64,000 nucleotides of DNA, from contig NC_068564.1 of assembly GCF_022201045.2 (NCBI RefSeq), forward strand, positions 24,705,001 through 24,769,000, given 5' to 3'. Within the stretch, counting starts at the first letter, position 1. The number at the start of each line of letters is the position of its first letter. Shown one piece after another: positions 1 through 22,116 of this stretch. The position numbers and the translations under genes are program-made. Source of the DNA: Citrus sinensis. Its lineage: Eukaryota; Streptophyta; Magnoliopsida; Sapindales; Rutaceae. Under the pieces are notes generated by a model. It did not search any database, was not told the origin of the DNA, and worked only from the letters and a program-made list of their open reading frames with translations.

Positions 1-54
1 AGCTGGCTCCTAGCGACTCTTTTTAAAATCTCCTCGGTTATCCAGAGTGGTAAC

Positions 55-2422
55 TTATAATGTTTCCTTGGCGGCTGTGGCGTAGCAATTCCTTGTCATT
101 CTCTGGTCACCTTTTACTACGCCCACAACCCCGTTCAATCTGTATTTCATCGCCAGATAATGTGTGGATAAAACGCATTGGCTTACCCTCATGAAAGGTC
201 GCTCCAGTATCATCTGATAAGGGCTTTTCTCTTCCACTACTACAAAGTCCAGTATCACTGTCTTTTCAAATGGTTTTGTTCCTACAGTAATCGACTGCTC
301 GACGATCCCCATGGGGGTCAACCATCCTCCTCCAAATCCCTTCAAAGATGTGTTTTTCTGTTCCAATTTCAAATCCGTAAGCCACATATCGTTTAGGGCC
401 GACTTAAATAGTATGTCGATCGAGCTGCCCGTATCCACCAGTATTCGCCGGAATTCTTTACCCGCCACCATCGCCTTGATCACCAGTGCATCCTCATGAG
501 GGTATAAGACACCTTCTTCATCTTCATCTTCATCTGTCCACATAATGGGAACTTACCTTACTTTCGCCTTCTTGGCTGTTGGCAAATTGAATAGCACATC
601 TTTGCTGGTCAGAGCATATCTCTCATAATTCTTCCGTGCTCTGTTCAAATCTTTAGCCAATGTCGGCCCTCCTGCTATCACTCGGATAGTTCGCTGCTCA
701 CGCTCTAGACTTCTCTCAACTCCATCATCTAGCGTGTATTGTGATTCAATGATAGGGGACACTCCATCTACATACTCATCCAAGTACCGGTTCCTCACCA
801 AATCCTTCACCTGAGTCTTCAGGTCACGACACTGATTGATAGTGTGACCATGAGTGTCGTGGAATTTGCAGAATCTGCTTTTATCATATTTGTGGGCGGG
901 TTTGGTTACAGGGGCAGGAGGGTACAGCAGGCCTCGTCTATTGATCCTCTCATACAACTCCTCTAGAGAGACTTTCGATGGGGTGTACTGTTTATCATCC
1001 CGGGTTGGTATTGCAGGTAGCTGGTTTGGTCGACCAGCCCTGGAGTTAACTGCATGCAGCGCCCTGGGAGCGTTGTGATAAGGATGGGCAGCCATCTGCT
1101 GGAATTCTCGTTGCCGCTCCGGGAATGGGGGGCGTTGAGGCTGAGTTCGGTTGTGTTGGAACTGTTGCGGTCTCTGAGTTATGAGATAAGGGCGAGACCG
1201 AGCTGATATTCCACCCATTACTAATGATTCTCCAGCTCGCTTTCCTGACCCACTCCCATTCAGGGTTCTCTTTTTCTTTCGCCCCAGCTCCTCTAGTTGC
1301 TTACTCTTTATCCTTGCCGTTTTTTCCTCTTCAATTTTTATGTCTCTCTTCGCCTGCTCATACCCCGTCGAATAATTTTGAACGATAGAACTTCTCAAGT
1401 TGTACCATAATCAACCTATCGTCACACCCTCTATTAATCCCCGCAATGCCTGCGGGTGATTAAAAGCTCCCAGATCAAGTACGGTCCGATGATATCTTTT
1501 CACAAAATCCCGAAGGGATTCGTGTTCCTCCTGCTTCATCCCCATCAATTCCATCATATTGTCCTCTGGGGCTATCGCTCCTCGAAACTGCTCCGCCAAC
1601 TCTTGGCACATCTACTCATATCCCCTTATACTTCCTCGTGGCAGATTACGGTACCATTCTCGGGCTCGTCCCTCTAGTGTCAACAGGAATACCTTGCAAC
1701 TCTGAGCTGGTGTTAGCCCCTGCACACCCGTCATGTCATTGAAACGCTCAATATGTACTAGCGGGTCACTTTTCCTGGAGTATTTGAGGTCGGAAAATCA
1801 GAAATCTCTTGGGATTACAGTACCCATGATCTCGGCTGATAGCGAAGATTCTTCATCCAGCATTATCCTCTAGCTTGGAGGCTTTTCTCTTGCCCTGGAT
1901 CATATCCATCATCTGCGCCAACTTGCGTACCTCACCTTCCAATTCTACAGCACGGTCAGAATGGCGCGCAGCTATTTGATCTCGCTCCTACTTGGCATTA
2001 TGCAGCCGCTGTCTGAGCTCTCCTTCATCAATATTCGCTCCTCGGCCATCAATTTCCAGAACTCGTCCAGAGCGAGATTGGTCTCTTCCTTCATCTACGT
2101 GCTCTCTTGGGATCCGACCTGCAATTCTATGGGGATGCACCCCATAGGGTTGGTTTACCAATGGAGGGATCTCCTCGATTCTACGCCTCCGTTGACTGGG
2201 TTCTGCCACGACTTCATCTCTCACCACGGTGGTCTCACAATCCCTTCTCCGCTCATCCCTCAGCTCATGTAATATAGCTGTGAGAGTCTCCATTTGCTTA
2301 TCCATCTGCTCCATTCAATCTTGCATCATCCTCTCTCTAGCTTCATTTGCGATCTCTCGGAGAGTGATTGTTTCACCAGTTTCATTGTCACCCCCTAGGG
2401 CATCCTTCCTTGACACGTCCAT
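55..2422 (-). pseudogene. gag-protease of retrotransposon copy 1, broken
   Basis: The gag start codon is at 2422 (minus). A TGA at 2315-2317 interrupts it; the sister copy has an arginine codon there. Reading resumes to 1988, is lost by frameshift or stops between about 1987 and 1612, and continues in blocks 1611-1411, 1398-553 and 543-55. The gag core contains REWYRNLPRGS-like sequence and a zinc-knuckle-like CKFHDTHGHTINQC. The last block holds an aspartic protease with the active-site motif ILVDTGSSIDILF. Retroelement gag packages the RNA and protease cleaves the polyprotein. This copy cannot make them intact. Position 1712-1719 holds a single GTTAGCCC (GGGCTAAC on the minus strand), the empty site for the hAT insertion in the other copy. 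Confidence 0.85.
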
Positions 2423-2481
2423 AACCGATCATTCGCTGCTCCTCTGATGACTACTAACTTGGTGGTAGCTTTTTATCCAGC

Positions 2482-2499
2482 TCCCCACAGACGGCGCCA
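2482..2499 (-). other. Retrotransposon primer-binding site (copy 1)
   Basis: On the minus strand TGGCGCCGTCTGTGGGGA follows the LTR end by a few bases. The same motif follows the 5' LTR of the complete copy at 19141. The TGGCGCC start is typical of tRNA-primed plant gypsy elements. I cannot assign the tRNA without a search. Confidence 0.75.
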
Positions 2500-2505
2500 A
2501 AATGT

Positions 2506-3241
2506 TGATGCTGAAATCTGCTCGCCCTTCACCCGACCAGATCTTTTCACCAACGTTTACGTGATCAATAGAGAAGATGTCACCTTCTTTCTGTTTCAAC
2601 GATTGCTTGAGTCCCTGGGGTTTGAATCACCCTTTCTCCTCTTTCTAAGCCTGCGTTCACAAAAACAGATCAGAGACGCCGATGGTTTTACCGGCGTAAA
2701 CCTTCCGATGCTTAAGTTAGCACAAGGTGTTTATGGGAAAACTATGTAATTTGAATTGTGTGATTTCTTGTAATGCTCTCAAAAGTTTATATGGAATGTA
2801 ATCTGGTTTCAATTTGGCAGAGTTTTCCCTTTACTCTCCATCTTTTTTTCCTTTTTTATCGGTCTCCTGGCTTCTTATAGCCGTTGTCCTACGTTTCTGT
2901 GTACTCTTCACGTCCTCCTTTTCTGGGTGATGGCAGACCCTCATGGGTCTGTAACCACTGGATCGTAGGTAAACGTGGGATGCCATGTCCTTCCCAATGG
3001 TTCGGGGCATAGCGAAACTGTCGTGATTTCGTGAGATCGTGTGTCCTTTCTTTGGGCGATGAGCATCTGGCCGGTATATATCTCTGGTTGGTATATTTCT
3101 CTGGTTGGTGCTCGTCTCTAGTTGGCACATGCCTGTATAAGATGTTTTACCAAGACTCTTCTCGTGCCATTCAGTTGAGGAGATTCGCTTCAAGACGAGA
3201 GATGAGGGCATGGCCGAGCTGGTATTTTTCATTACTCAACA
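2506..3241 (-). repeat. 5' LTR of copy 1
   Basis: This 736-bp LTR is read on the minus strand, from TGTTGAGTAA at 3241 to a CATCA end at 2506. Its end and the adjoining primer-binding site match the 5' LTR at 18403-19135. A TATA-like motif (CTATAAGAAG, minus strand) sits at the position where the other copies carry CTATAAAAGAG. Confidence 0.85.
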
Positions 3242-3586
3242 ATTGTTTTACTGTTGTCACCAAACAATGCTCTGTTGACAAGGTAAAAGAATTTTGATTG
3301 AAAATGACATAAGATTTTTGGAACCACAGACCATTAGTTTAAAGGAATTGTAAGGCTTAGAATTTTTTGTTAAATTCTGTGGATCGTGACATGTCTGGCG
3401 CAAAAGGTCCCCCAATAATCAAAGAGAAGGAATTAATATTTTGTTCTCCCTGGTACTTCTGAGTTTTGACTACAAGACTTCAAAGTTCGCACTAAAAAAT
3501 CCATGGAACAAGTTCAAGAAATAATATCAATGGTATGTATTAAGCCAATCTCCAAGAGTTTAGACATGTTTTTTACAGATACATGA
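3242..3586 (+). promoter_or_regulatory. Upstream region of gene A, shortened by an LTR insertion
   Basis: Only 345 bp of host sequence separates the retrotransposon LTR from the gene A start codon. It is AT-rich and contains no other gene. I see no unambiguous TATA box or other element. Any proximal promoter and 5' UTR of gene A must lie here or overlap the LTR. Confidence 0.5.
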
Positions 3587-6994
<3,408 letters not shown>

Positions 6995-8046
6995 ACATCT
7001 GGGGCATCAGTCATGTTCATTAGTTTGAACTATATGTTGATGATTCTAATTAGCCGTTACTAGTAGCTAATTAACTTTTAAGCTATATAGTCCAGTCTCC
7101 AACACTGTTAACATTGATTATGACTGCTAGTGATTTAACTCAGTTCCAAGAGAAACATGTTGCCAGTGCCATAAATTTAGCTTCAGTAAGATAATTTATT
7201 ATAGAACCATGACAATGGTGCTGTGTTCACCAAACAATACTTTGACTCATGCAAGTTTATAATATCGCTAAAGAATGTCAAGTTGGGTTGGGAATAACCT
7301 TGACAAAATGGTTAGCTCGGGACCACAAACCCCATGCTTTCCCGGGTAGTGGCAAGACTTTACATGGTTTAGAAAATTCAATTAGTTGTGACAGATCTGA
7401 TGCTGATGGTCTCAAAAATATTACCAGTCATACATAAGGATTTTCCAGCTTATTCGTTGGTTCTTTTCAAAGGATGGGAGTGAAACCTGAACCACTAACG
7501 CCTCATTTGAGCCATATCAATTCTTTAGTTATAAGCGAGGTAATACTTTGAGTAATGTTCAAGATATGATTCCAATCTTTTGACAAAGATGTGCGTACCC
7601 ATTTCTTAGCTGTTTTTGAGCTTTGAAGTTCAATGCCACAAGGTCAACCATGACATTTTAATTTTTTAATTCCCATTTTCTTGCTTTTTTTGAGCTTTGA
7701 ACAGTCTACAAGACTTTCAATATGCAAACTAACAAAGATCTACTCCACATGGTCAACAATGACATTTTAATTTTTTAATCAAAACTTTGGCTACAACTAT
7801 AACTTTTAAGTAGTTATTTAATCAGAAATGATAAAGAAAGAGTGTGGATAGATCCTTTAGAAAGCCACAGGAAGTTGCTTCCAGTGTTTAATTATGATTA
7901 GCAAGATGTATAGTAGAATAAACATTTTGATTTAACTCAGCCCCGTAAGCTGCAAGGGTCAACCATGAGAAAACTTTGAGAAAAAATTTAAAAGAATCTT
8001 ATGGCATTGCAAGCTTAAAATTGTCAGTTTAATCTCAGAAATTGAA
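6995..8046. other. Intergenic, genes A to B
   Basis: This holds the 3' end of gene A and the promoter of gene B, which face the same way. It is AT-rich with short internal repeats: the phrase GACATTTTAATTTTTTAAT occurs near 7650 and near 7760, each after a TCAACMATGACA-type sequence. A 62-codon open frame at 7249-7437 resembles nothing I know. No RNA gene or transposon end is clear. Confidence 0.5.
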
Positions 8047-11510
<3,464 letters not shown>

Positions 11511-11560
11511 CACTCTACAGCCTGGTTAAATTGCAGTCTTGCTTTCAGACATGCTAATAC

Positions 11561-11860
11561 GTGTAAATTTTTATCACTTCATAAAATTTAAGGTCTTCCT
11601 TTTCATTGAAAAGCCATAAGAAGTAATTAATTGTTTCCATAAATGAACTGGTGATCAGATTCATAACCATTGCTAGGATGTCAAAATATTCATGTTTGGG
11701 AACTGTAGAAATTTTTGTCATTTCATAAAATTTAAGGTCTTGCTTTTCATTGAAAAACTTTAAGAAGTAATTAATTGTTTCCATAAATGGACTGGTGATC
11801 ATTATTCACAACCATTGTATGATTAGGATGTCAAAATATTCAAGTTTTGGAACTGTAAAT
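11561..11860. repeat. 144-bp tandem duplication downstream of gene B
   Basis: Two diverged copies with a period of about 144 bp. The phrase TTCATAAAATTTAAGGTCTT occurs at 11577 and again at 11721. AAGTAATTAATTGTTTCCAT and GGATGTCAAAATATTCA follow in both copies. Confidence 0.85.
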
Positions 11861-12010
11861 TATGTAAGCAATTAGTTGGTCTTAGTATCCTAATGCAAAG
11901 TTTGTTGAATTTGCAATTCTATTCCATATAATAGATCAACCAACTTGTACACAAAGACAAACTGATAAAATCAACAATTTTTAAACATTTCATTGTGCCA
12001 AACTATCAGG

Positions 12011-12240
12011 ATGACTCCAAGATACCTGCCTGTTCTGGGAAGACCTTTTGTTCCTGTTTCAAGTGTGGCAGCAGCTATTATGGCTGAAATCCACTGAGAG
12101 GAATTTGCCAATCAATTTGACTCCAAGATACCTGCCTGGGCATTCAAAACCGAAGCTGTAATCCACTCATCTCATGTGGCACCAACTATGTGATAAATTA
12201 AATATCATCTTCTCAATGAGAGGAATTTGCCAATCAATCG
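12011..12240. repeat. Partial 108-bp direct repeat
   Basis: GACTCCAAGATACCTGCCTG occurs at 12011 and 12119, and GAGAGGAATTTGCCAATCAA occurs near 12095 and 12217. The material between the paired phrases differs between the two copies, so this is an old or rearranged duplication. Confidence 0.7.
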
Positions 12241-13771
12241 ACCCAATAGATGCCTAAATGTATACGCAGCAATACGGTAGAGAATTATCTTCTCTACGAA
12301 TTCAGGAAACTGCAAAATTATTTCTTTTCCGATGTTTCAAATGCATTTCCATTTTGTCTTTTATGCCAAACTCTCAAAATATTTTGGTCAACATAGTGGG
12401 GTTTATAGTTCCTTCAATTAGACTCTGCAAACTTATAGTCAAACCACGTGGCATTTATTGTTTAATTTTATCGCTGCAAGTTGCTTTCATTTTTTTTTTT
12501 AAATCACTTCGTTGTCTTATGCAGTCACAAATATATTCGTATTTATATGAAACATCTAGGACCACTTAGATAAAGTTTTATTATAGTACGATTTAAATTT
12601 TCACCCTCACAGATATTAGAAGAATATTTGTTCTACCCATAAAACGTAATTTTTAATTGGGAGATGATTGCAAAAAGTCCCCAGAAGGACTAAAAAATAT
12701 TGATTCAAGGTTTGGTGATTAGGGGAAACAATATGGAATTAGAATTAAAATTTATAAGGTGTTTAGTGATGAAAAGGTAACCCAAACTTGCTTCAATATT
12801 AGCCCTCGCAATTTTGGAAATTAGTTTCCAGGATTGCGACAGTCGAACTCTACGAATTTTAGTGACTTTTATATAAAGCCAAAAATTACAAAATCATATA
12901 TAATAGTAGAAATTCTTAGAATTTTAGAAGTCGTTTGGGTTATGAAATAAATTATACAATTGAGAATTATTGCTGAAAATTAGAAATTTTCAGCACTAGT
13001 GTACCAACTTTGAAAAATTATTACAATTCAATGATTTTTTGAACAATAAACAAATTTGGATAGAAAGATAAAGATGTCTATTTTAATCATCTATAAAGTT
13101 TTATGCATGGAACTCAATGAAAACAGCAATTGTATGACATTTAATATAAACTGTTCACAGTTTTCAGGATAACATAATAGCATTACTTTCATTTAATAAC
13201 AATATAAATCAATACATGATCATGCTTTCACAATTTTGTCAATGTAATATGCACAAAATCATTAAATCAATCAAATAAAATCACAAATAAAAACAGAAGT
13301 TTAAAGGATTACAAAATCTACCTATCTTCAAAATAAAATCAAAACTCAAGAACTTCTTTAATGAAAAACAAAAACACTATCAAAATCTTCCCTTCTTCTC
13401 ATTAAAAACACGTGAGTTTATTCTAATGTTTGCTGCTGTATTCTTTTCTTTACTTGCCTTTAAGATTTTGAAAAACAAAATAACGTAAGAGGACTTTTTT
13501 TATAAGTGAAGCATTTTAATACCGTTACCCATTAAGGTATATAAATTGGTAAAAAAAATTAAGTGATTTTAAAATTTAAAACACTTATCATTAACCTAAA
13601 ATACTATATACTCTATAAAATACAAAAAAGAAAACACAAAATAATAATAATAATGAAACAAAATACGGGTGTTACAGTGTATGTATTTAAAACTTAGCAG
13701 ATTAAAAGGAAAAGGTTGCTATTTTGTTTTTTATGACTCACAGTGTGACCTGAATACAAATTCATTGAGGC

Positions 13772-13979
13772 TCAAACTATTAAATTGTTGAAAAAACATG
13801 ACAGGTAACAGAATAATTAAAACGCAAGGGGGTCTTAGGAGAGAGTGACACTGGGGTAAGGGGTATTTGACCAAATCAAACTATTAAATTGTTGAAAAAA
13901 CATGACAGGTAACAGAATAATTAAAACGCAAGGGGGGTCTTAGGAGAGTGACACTGGGGTAAGGGGTATTTGACCAAAT
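13772..13979. repeat. 104-bp near-perfect tandem duplication
   Basis: The unit starting TCAAACTATTAAATTGTTG at 13772 is repeated at 13876 with only small indels (GGGGG against GGGGGG, GAGAGAGTG against GAGAGTG). The near identity points to a recent event. Confidence 0.9.
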
Positions 13980-14752
13980 CAACAACGGATGTGGAGGCTA
14001 GAAGAATTTTCTTGGATAAAAATTTAATTTATTTGATAACCATTTAGTTTTTTATCAAACGAAATTTAGGGACAAGACGCAAATGTTGCTGACTAGAATA
14101 AGTTTTTGGGAGCCTTCAATATTTGACCACAAGGATACGGCAAGGAGATATTTCTTTGATGATTACAGAATATTTATTCATGTTCTTTCCGATTATGCTT
14201 CAAATTGTTAATGCACTGTCTACAAACAGAATTATTATAAAGTCGTGTTTCAACTTTAAATTTAATATTTCAATTAAATTTTTGCCGCAGTGTAATTCAG
14301 TTTTTCTACAGAACATTTTTGCAATGCTACTACTGATACTGTTAGGTAACTAGTTATTCTTATTTTCTAAAAATTTTGAGCATTATTTGGGAAGATCAAA
14401 ATAAAGTTATCATGCAGGGTGCCGCGTTCTCCTCTTACGTGAGCCAATTGGTCATGTCGTTCCTGTTACTTCCAGCAAATGTAACATATGCTTTCCCGGG
14501 AGTGTAGGGCAGAATAGAATCAATATAAAATTATTTGTGAGAATATTTAACATGTATAGAATATGCTTTTTTTTTTAAATTTTGATAAGCAAAAAAAAAA
14601 AAAAAAAAAGTAGCACAAACATCATTGAACACATTACTTAGGCTGAGACATTATGCATTTGGAAGTGATCACTCTGCTACTTCAGCAGGGTAACAGATAG
14701 GCCAGAGAGATCCCAAAGTTTATTCTCATTGTTTCTGGGCAAAGTTAACGTT

Positions 14753-17817
<3,065 letters not shown>

Positions 17818-18402
17818 GCTTTTATATCTTCAATCGATCTGCTAGCTTTTATATATAAAAAGCAGTGATGCATGATATGCATTGAAGGATAGCACCAATA
17901 TAATTCTCCTACCAAAGGGAATAAGGTCCAAAGGCATTAACACAGTACTTGTTAGTTGGAACGTTGAAAGTTTAATCAATACTGTCGACTAAAGTAGTTG
18001 TGTACTATGGGACCTTTTTTTTTTCGGAAAGGTACTCTACGGACTTTGAATTGTCTAAATAGGTGACTAGAGCAAAATTCATCAGAGCACATTCACTTTT
18101 TGCCAGGGCACATTCACTTTTGGTGGTAACTGAAATGAATTCTTCAAAATTTTCAATTATGTATAATATCTGCAGTTAAGCTATCTTCTGAACAATTTAC
18201 ATATTTATTGGTTCCTAAAAGCTTATCTGATAATCATTTGAACACATAAGTTGATAGTTTTATTTGAATTATCACAATTCATCTGCAGTATTACATTTAC
18301 CCTCGAAGGAATTTTGATTTAAAGCAAACGCCAACAAAGGTGATTCAGAGAGCTTGTGTTTCAACTACCAAGTGTGTATACAAAACTATCTGTATTTTAC
18401 AT
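17818..18402 (-). promoter_or_regulatory. Upstream region of gene C, with a TATA-like box
   Basis: On the minus strand TATATATAAAA lies at 17857-17847, about 30-40 bp before the ATG at 17817. This fits a TATA box with a very short 5' UTR. The region ends at the retrotransposon LTR 585 bp from the start codon. No other gene is visible. Confidence 0.5.
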
Positions 18403-18403
18403 T
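18293..18403. repeat. Host tandem-repeat unit, left of the retrotransposon
   Basis: This unit begins ACATTTACCCTCGAAGGAAT and ends CTATCTGTATTTTACATT. Units with the same start and end lie on the other side of the retrotransposon at 30366. The element therefore landed at the junction of a pre-existing tandem repeat. This unit is shorter than its partner, lacking about 20 bp internally. Confidence 0.8.
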
Positions 18404-19135
18404 GTTAGGTAAATAAGAGCACCAACTCGGCCATGCCATCATCCCCACCCGGGGTGGATCACCTTAGCCGAATGGTACGAGCAGAACACTGATAATGAGC
18501 CTTCTACAAACATGGGCCGACCAGAGACGAATACCAGCCAGAGGAATATACCGACCAGAGACATATACCGAGCCGATACCCATCCCCCAAAGAGCGGGAA
18601 CACGATCTCACAGAATCATGATAATTGCGCTTTTCCCAGAACCGTTGAGGGAGACGCGATATCCCACGTTTGCCCACAATGTAGCAGTTAGAGTCTCATG
18701 AGGGGCTACCACTACCCGAAAAAGGGGGATGAAGGGTGAACGGAAACGTGGGACAGCGGCTATAAAAGAGGAAGAAATCGATGAAGAAAATGATGAAAAA
18801 ACTGAGAGAGAAGGGAAAACTCTGCCAAATTGAAACTAGACTGTTTTTCTGCCTAAATTGAGAGTGAATCGTAAGCCATTCTGAAATCTAAATTGAACCG
18901 TTTTCCTGTAAACATCTTGTGCTAACTTAGGCATCGGAGGGTTTACGCCGGTAAAACCACCGGCGTCTCTGATCCATTTCTTTGTGAACGCAGGATTAGC
19001 AAGATAAAAAGGGGTAATTTCAATCTAGTGACGTAAGCGATCGTTAAGGCGAGGAGATAGCGATATCGTTCCATCAAACATATAAACGTTGGTGAAAAAT
19101 TTGGTCCGATAAAGGGCGAGCAAATTTCAGCATCA
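18403..19135 (+). repeat. 5' LTR
   Basis: It starts TGTTAGGTAAATAAGAGC and ends CAGCATCA. TATAAAAG at 18761-18768 is a likely TATA box for the element transcript. It is nearly identical to the 3' LTR at 29632-30365. Confidence 0.92.
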
Positions 19136-19140
19136 ACATT

Positions 19141-19159
19141 TTGGCGCCGTCTGTGGGGA
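19141..19159 (+). other. Primer-binding site
   Basis: TTGGCGCCGTCTGTGGGGA begins five bases after the LTR end. The same motif occurs in copy 1 at 2482-2499 on the other strand. Confidence 0.78.
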
Positions 19160-19223
19160 GCTGGATAAAAAGCTACCACCAAACCAAATTAGTAGTCATC
19201 GGAGAAGCAGCGAACAATCAGTT

Positions 19224-22101
19224 ATGGATATATCAAGGAAGGATGCCCTAGTTGGCGACAATGAAACTGGTGAAACAATCACTCTCCGAGAGATAGCAAA
19301 TGAGGCTGGAGAGAGGATGATGCAAGATCGGATGGAACGGATAGAGAAACAAATGGAAACTCTCACGGCCATATTGCATGAGCTGAGGGATGATCGGAGA
19401 AGGGACTATGAAACCCCCGTGGGGAGAGATGAAGTTGAGGCAGAGCCCAGCCTCCGGAGGCGTAGGGTCGAGGAAATCCCTCCACCGGTAGACCAATCCT
19501 ACGGGGTGCATGCTCATAGAAATGTTGGTCGGGTCCCAGGGCAGCGCATGGATGAAAGGAGAGACCAACCTCGCTCCGGACGAGTATTGGAAATTGATGG
19601 CCGATGAGCCAATGTTGATGAAGGAGAGCTCAGACAGCAGCTGCAGAATACCGAGCAGGAGCGAGATCAGATAGCTGCACGCGATCCTGACCGTGCTGTA
19701 GAATTGGAGGGTGAGGTACGCAGATTGGCGCAGGTGATGGAGGAGATTCAGGGCAAGAGAAAGCCCCCGAGCTGGAGGATAATGCTAGATGTAGAGTCCC
19801 CGTTATCAGCCGAGATCATGGGTACTGTAATCCCAAGAGATTTTTGATTCCCCGACCTCAAATACTCTGGGCGAAGTGATCCGCTGGTGCATATTGAACA
19901 CTTCAACGATATGACGGGTGTGCAAGGGCTAACTAAGGATGGCAAAACTTCGGGTCGGGCTCGGGCTTGGCCAAACCCGACCCGACCCAATCAATAAAAA
20001 ACTAAAGCCCGACCCTAAAAAAGCCCTACCTATTTATAGTTAGGGTCGGGTCGAGCCCAACCCGAATCGGGCCAACATCTAGCCCGACCCTACCAAAACT
20101 ATTTTCCAAATGCAGCTGCAACTTGCATTTCCAGATTGCTTAACCTGTTCATGTGTTGTCCACATGCCTCAATTAATTAACCACCAAAGCACTAAAATGT
20201 TATGCCGTTTTGATGCTTATGGAAATTCCATAATGGAATCAATTTGAAGGTCACACGAGAAGCACATGACTAACTTAAACATGAATAACAATAAGGCTGA
20301 TATGCAGCCACAAATACAATTCAATTCTCAATTCCACAACCAATTCCACAATAATTACAATTTATAATTACAACTTAAAAAGTTCAACAGAACCGATCGA
20401 GGCTACTGGTTTTATGGCTAATTACAGAACCGATCGAGGCTACTCACTCACCTAGTGGCGTCGCGGATGGTCAAGATGGCGGGTCAAGATGGCGGGTCAC
20501 GATGGCGGGTCATGATGGCGGAAGAAATGCGACAGTGAGATGCGACAGCGAGACCTTTGGAGTTTGCGACGGCGAGACGCGACGGAGAGGCGCGACGGCG
20601 AGACGCGGCTGATTGGTTGGCGAGCGTCGACAGTCACGATGCTGCTGGTTGACTCAGCGGTGGGCTGGGTGGCAGTGGCTGGGTTAGTGGCTTAGGGTTT
20701 TTGAGTTTGAGAGCTGTGCTTGACTAGTTGACTGCGTGAGTTGTGTGATTGTGTCTTGTGTCAGCAGCTGTTTGTGATGTGTGCATGCAGCGTGTGTGAT
20801 GTGTGCATGCAGCGTGTGTGATGTGTTGTGTTGTGTTTTTTTTTTTTTTTTGTAAATAGGGTCGGGTCGGGTCGGGTTGACTTTAAGCCCGACCCTGACC
20901 CTAAATTTGTTCGGGCCTTAAAATTGTGGCCCGAACTCGACCCGAAACCCGAAAATTCGGGCCAAAGCCCTAATATATAGGGTCGGGTCAATCGGGCTAA
21001 AATTCGGGCCGGGCTAAATTGCCATCTCTAGGGCTAACACCTGCTCAGAGGTGCAGGGTGTTCCCATTGACATTAGAGGGACGAGCCCGAGAGTGGTACC
21101 GCAAGCTGCCACGAGGAAGTATAAAAGGATACGAGCAGATGTGCCAAGAGTTGGCCGAGCAGTTCCGAGGTGCAGTAGCCCCAGAGGATGATATGATGGA
21201 GCTGATAGGGATAAAGCAGGAGGAACATGAATCCCTTCGGGAATTTGTAAAACGATACCACCGAGCCGTGCTTGATCTGGGAGCTTTCAATCACCCGCAG
21301 GCATTGAGGGGATTAAAAGAGGGCGTGAGGATAGGCCGACTGTGGTACAACTTGAGAAGCCCCCTAGTGCAGAATTATTCGGCCGGGTACGAGCAGGCGA
21401 GGAGAGATATAGAAATGGAAGAGGAGAAATCGGCAAGGATAAAAAGTGAACAGCTGGAGGAGCTGAGGCGAAAAGAAAGGAGAACCCCGAACGGGAGCGG
21501 GTCGGGAAAGCGAGCAGGGGAATCCTCAATAATGGGCGGAATATCAGCTCGATCCCGCCCTTACCCCATAGCTCAGAGACCACAACAGTTCCAACACAGC
21601 CGAGCTCAGCCTCCATGCCCCCCACTCCCGGAGAGGCAACGAGAATTCCGGCATTTGGCTGCTCACCCTTATCACAACACTCCCAGGGCACTACATGCTG
21701 TCAACTCCAGAGCTGGACGACCCAGTCAGCTACCTTCAATGCCAGCTCGAGATGATACCCAGGATAGCCGAGCAGTCCAAATGATTGACCAGAGCACGAC
21801 GTATAGACAATACACCCCATTAAAAGTCTCTATGGAGGAATTATGTGAGAGGATCCAAGGGCGAGACCTGCTATACCCTCCTGCCCCCGTAACAAAACCT
21901 GCTCACAGACGTGATAAAAGTAGATTTTGCAAATTCCATAATACTCATGGTCATACAATAAACCAGTGTCGTGACTTGAAAACTCAGGTGGAGGATTTGG
22001 TGAGGAACCGATACTTGGATGAATATGTAGATAGAGTTTCACCCATCATCGAATCAGAGTATACGCGGGATGAGGGAGTTGAGAGAAGCCTAGAGCGTTA
22101 A
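19224..22101 (+). pseudogene. gag of the complete copy, broken and interrupted by a hAT element
   Basis: gag starts at 19224 (MDISRKDALVGDNETGE) and is open to a TGA at 19605-19607, where copy 1 has a sense codon. The frame resumes and is split at 19934-21030 by a hAT-like element. It then runs openly to a TAA at 22099-22101. The part after the insertion has the retrotransposon gag core (REWYRKLPRGSIKGYEQMCQ) and a zinc-knuckle-like CKFHNTHGHTINQC. Gag would form the RNA-packaging particle. This copy cannot, because of the stops and the insertion. Confidence 0.88.
19934..21030. mobile_element. Non-autonomous hAT-like element nested in gag
   Basis: This 1097-bp element has imperfect inverted ends, TAAGGATGGCAAA on the left and TAGAGATGGCAAT on the right (reverse complement). 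It is flanked by a perfect 8-bp duplication GGGCTAAC at 19926-19933 and 21031-21038. Eight-base duplications and TAGRGATGGCA ends are typical of hAT transposons. Copy 1 of the retrotransposon has one GGGCTAAC at the same place, which is the uninterrupted site. Subterminal regions are rich in CGGGTCGGG and CCCGACCC motifs. The interior has short tandem repeats (GATGGCGGGTCA-type near 20469-20520; a 22-bp GTGTGATGTGTGCATGCAGC unit near 20770-20830) and a T run at 20836-20851. No transposase is encoded. Confidence 0.9.
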
Positions 22102-22116
22102 CAGCCCACTATCCGT

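Larger units (their letters stand above)
1..3241 (-). mobile_element. Ty3/gypsy Tat-type LTR retrotransposon, copy 1 (left-truncated by window)
   Basis: This is the 5' part of an LTR retrotransposon read on the minus strand: 5' LTR, primer-binding site, gag and protease, running off the left edge of the window. It is the same family as the complete copy at 18403-30365. The LTR end, primer site, gag start and protease motif align by eye, but the two copies are visibly diverged. The outer edge of its 5' LTR (TGTTGAGTAA, minus strand) is 345 bp from the start codon of the receptor kinase at 3587, and the element transcribes away from that gene. Coding is broken by at least one stop and a frameshift in gag, so the copy looks non-autonomous. 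The right flank begins at 3242; the left flank is not visible, so no target duplication can be checked. Confidence 0.9.
11511..14752. other. Intergenic between convergent genes B and C
   Basis: Genes B and C end tail to tail here, with 3.2 kb between stop codons. The DNA is AT-rich and contains three separate tandem duplications (listed individually), a 19-base A run at 14591-14609, and no convincing gene. Open frames here are short and of low complexity. Confidence 0.55.

Noticed and set aside
7249-7437. 62-codon frame between genes A and B
   Set aside because: No recognisable motif, no splice context and no repeated occurrence; likely chance.
20761-20991. 76-codon minus-strand frame in the first hAT-like element
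   Set aside because: It is made of the tandem GTGTGATGTGTGCATGC units and subterminal CCCGACC repeats; not a gene.
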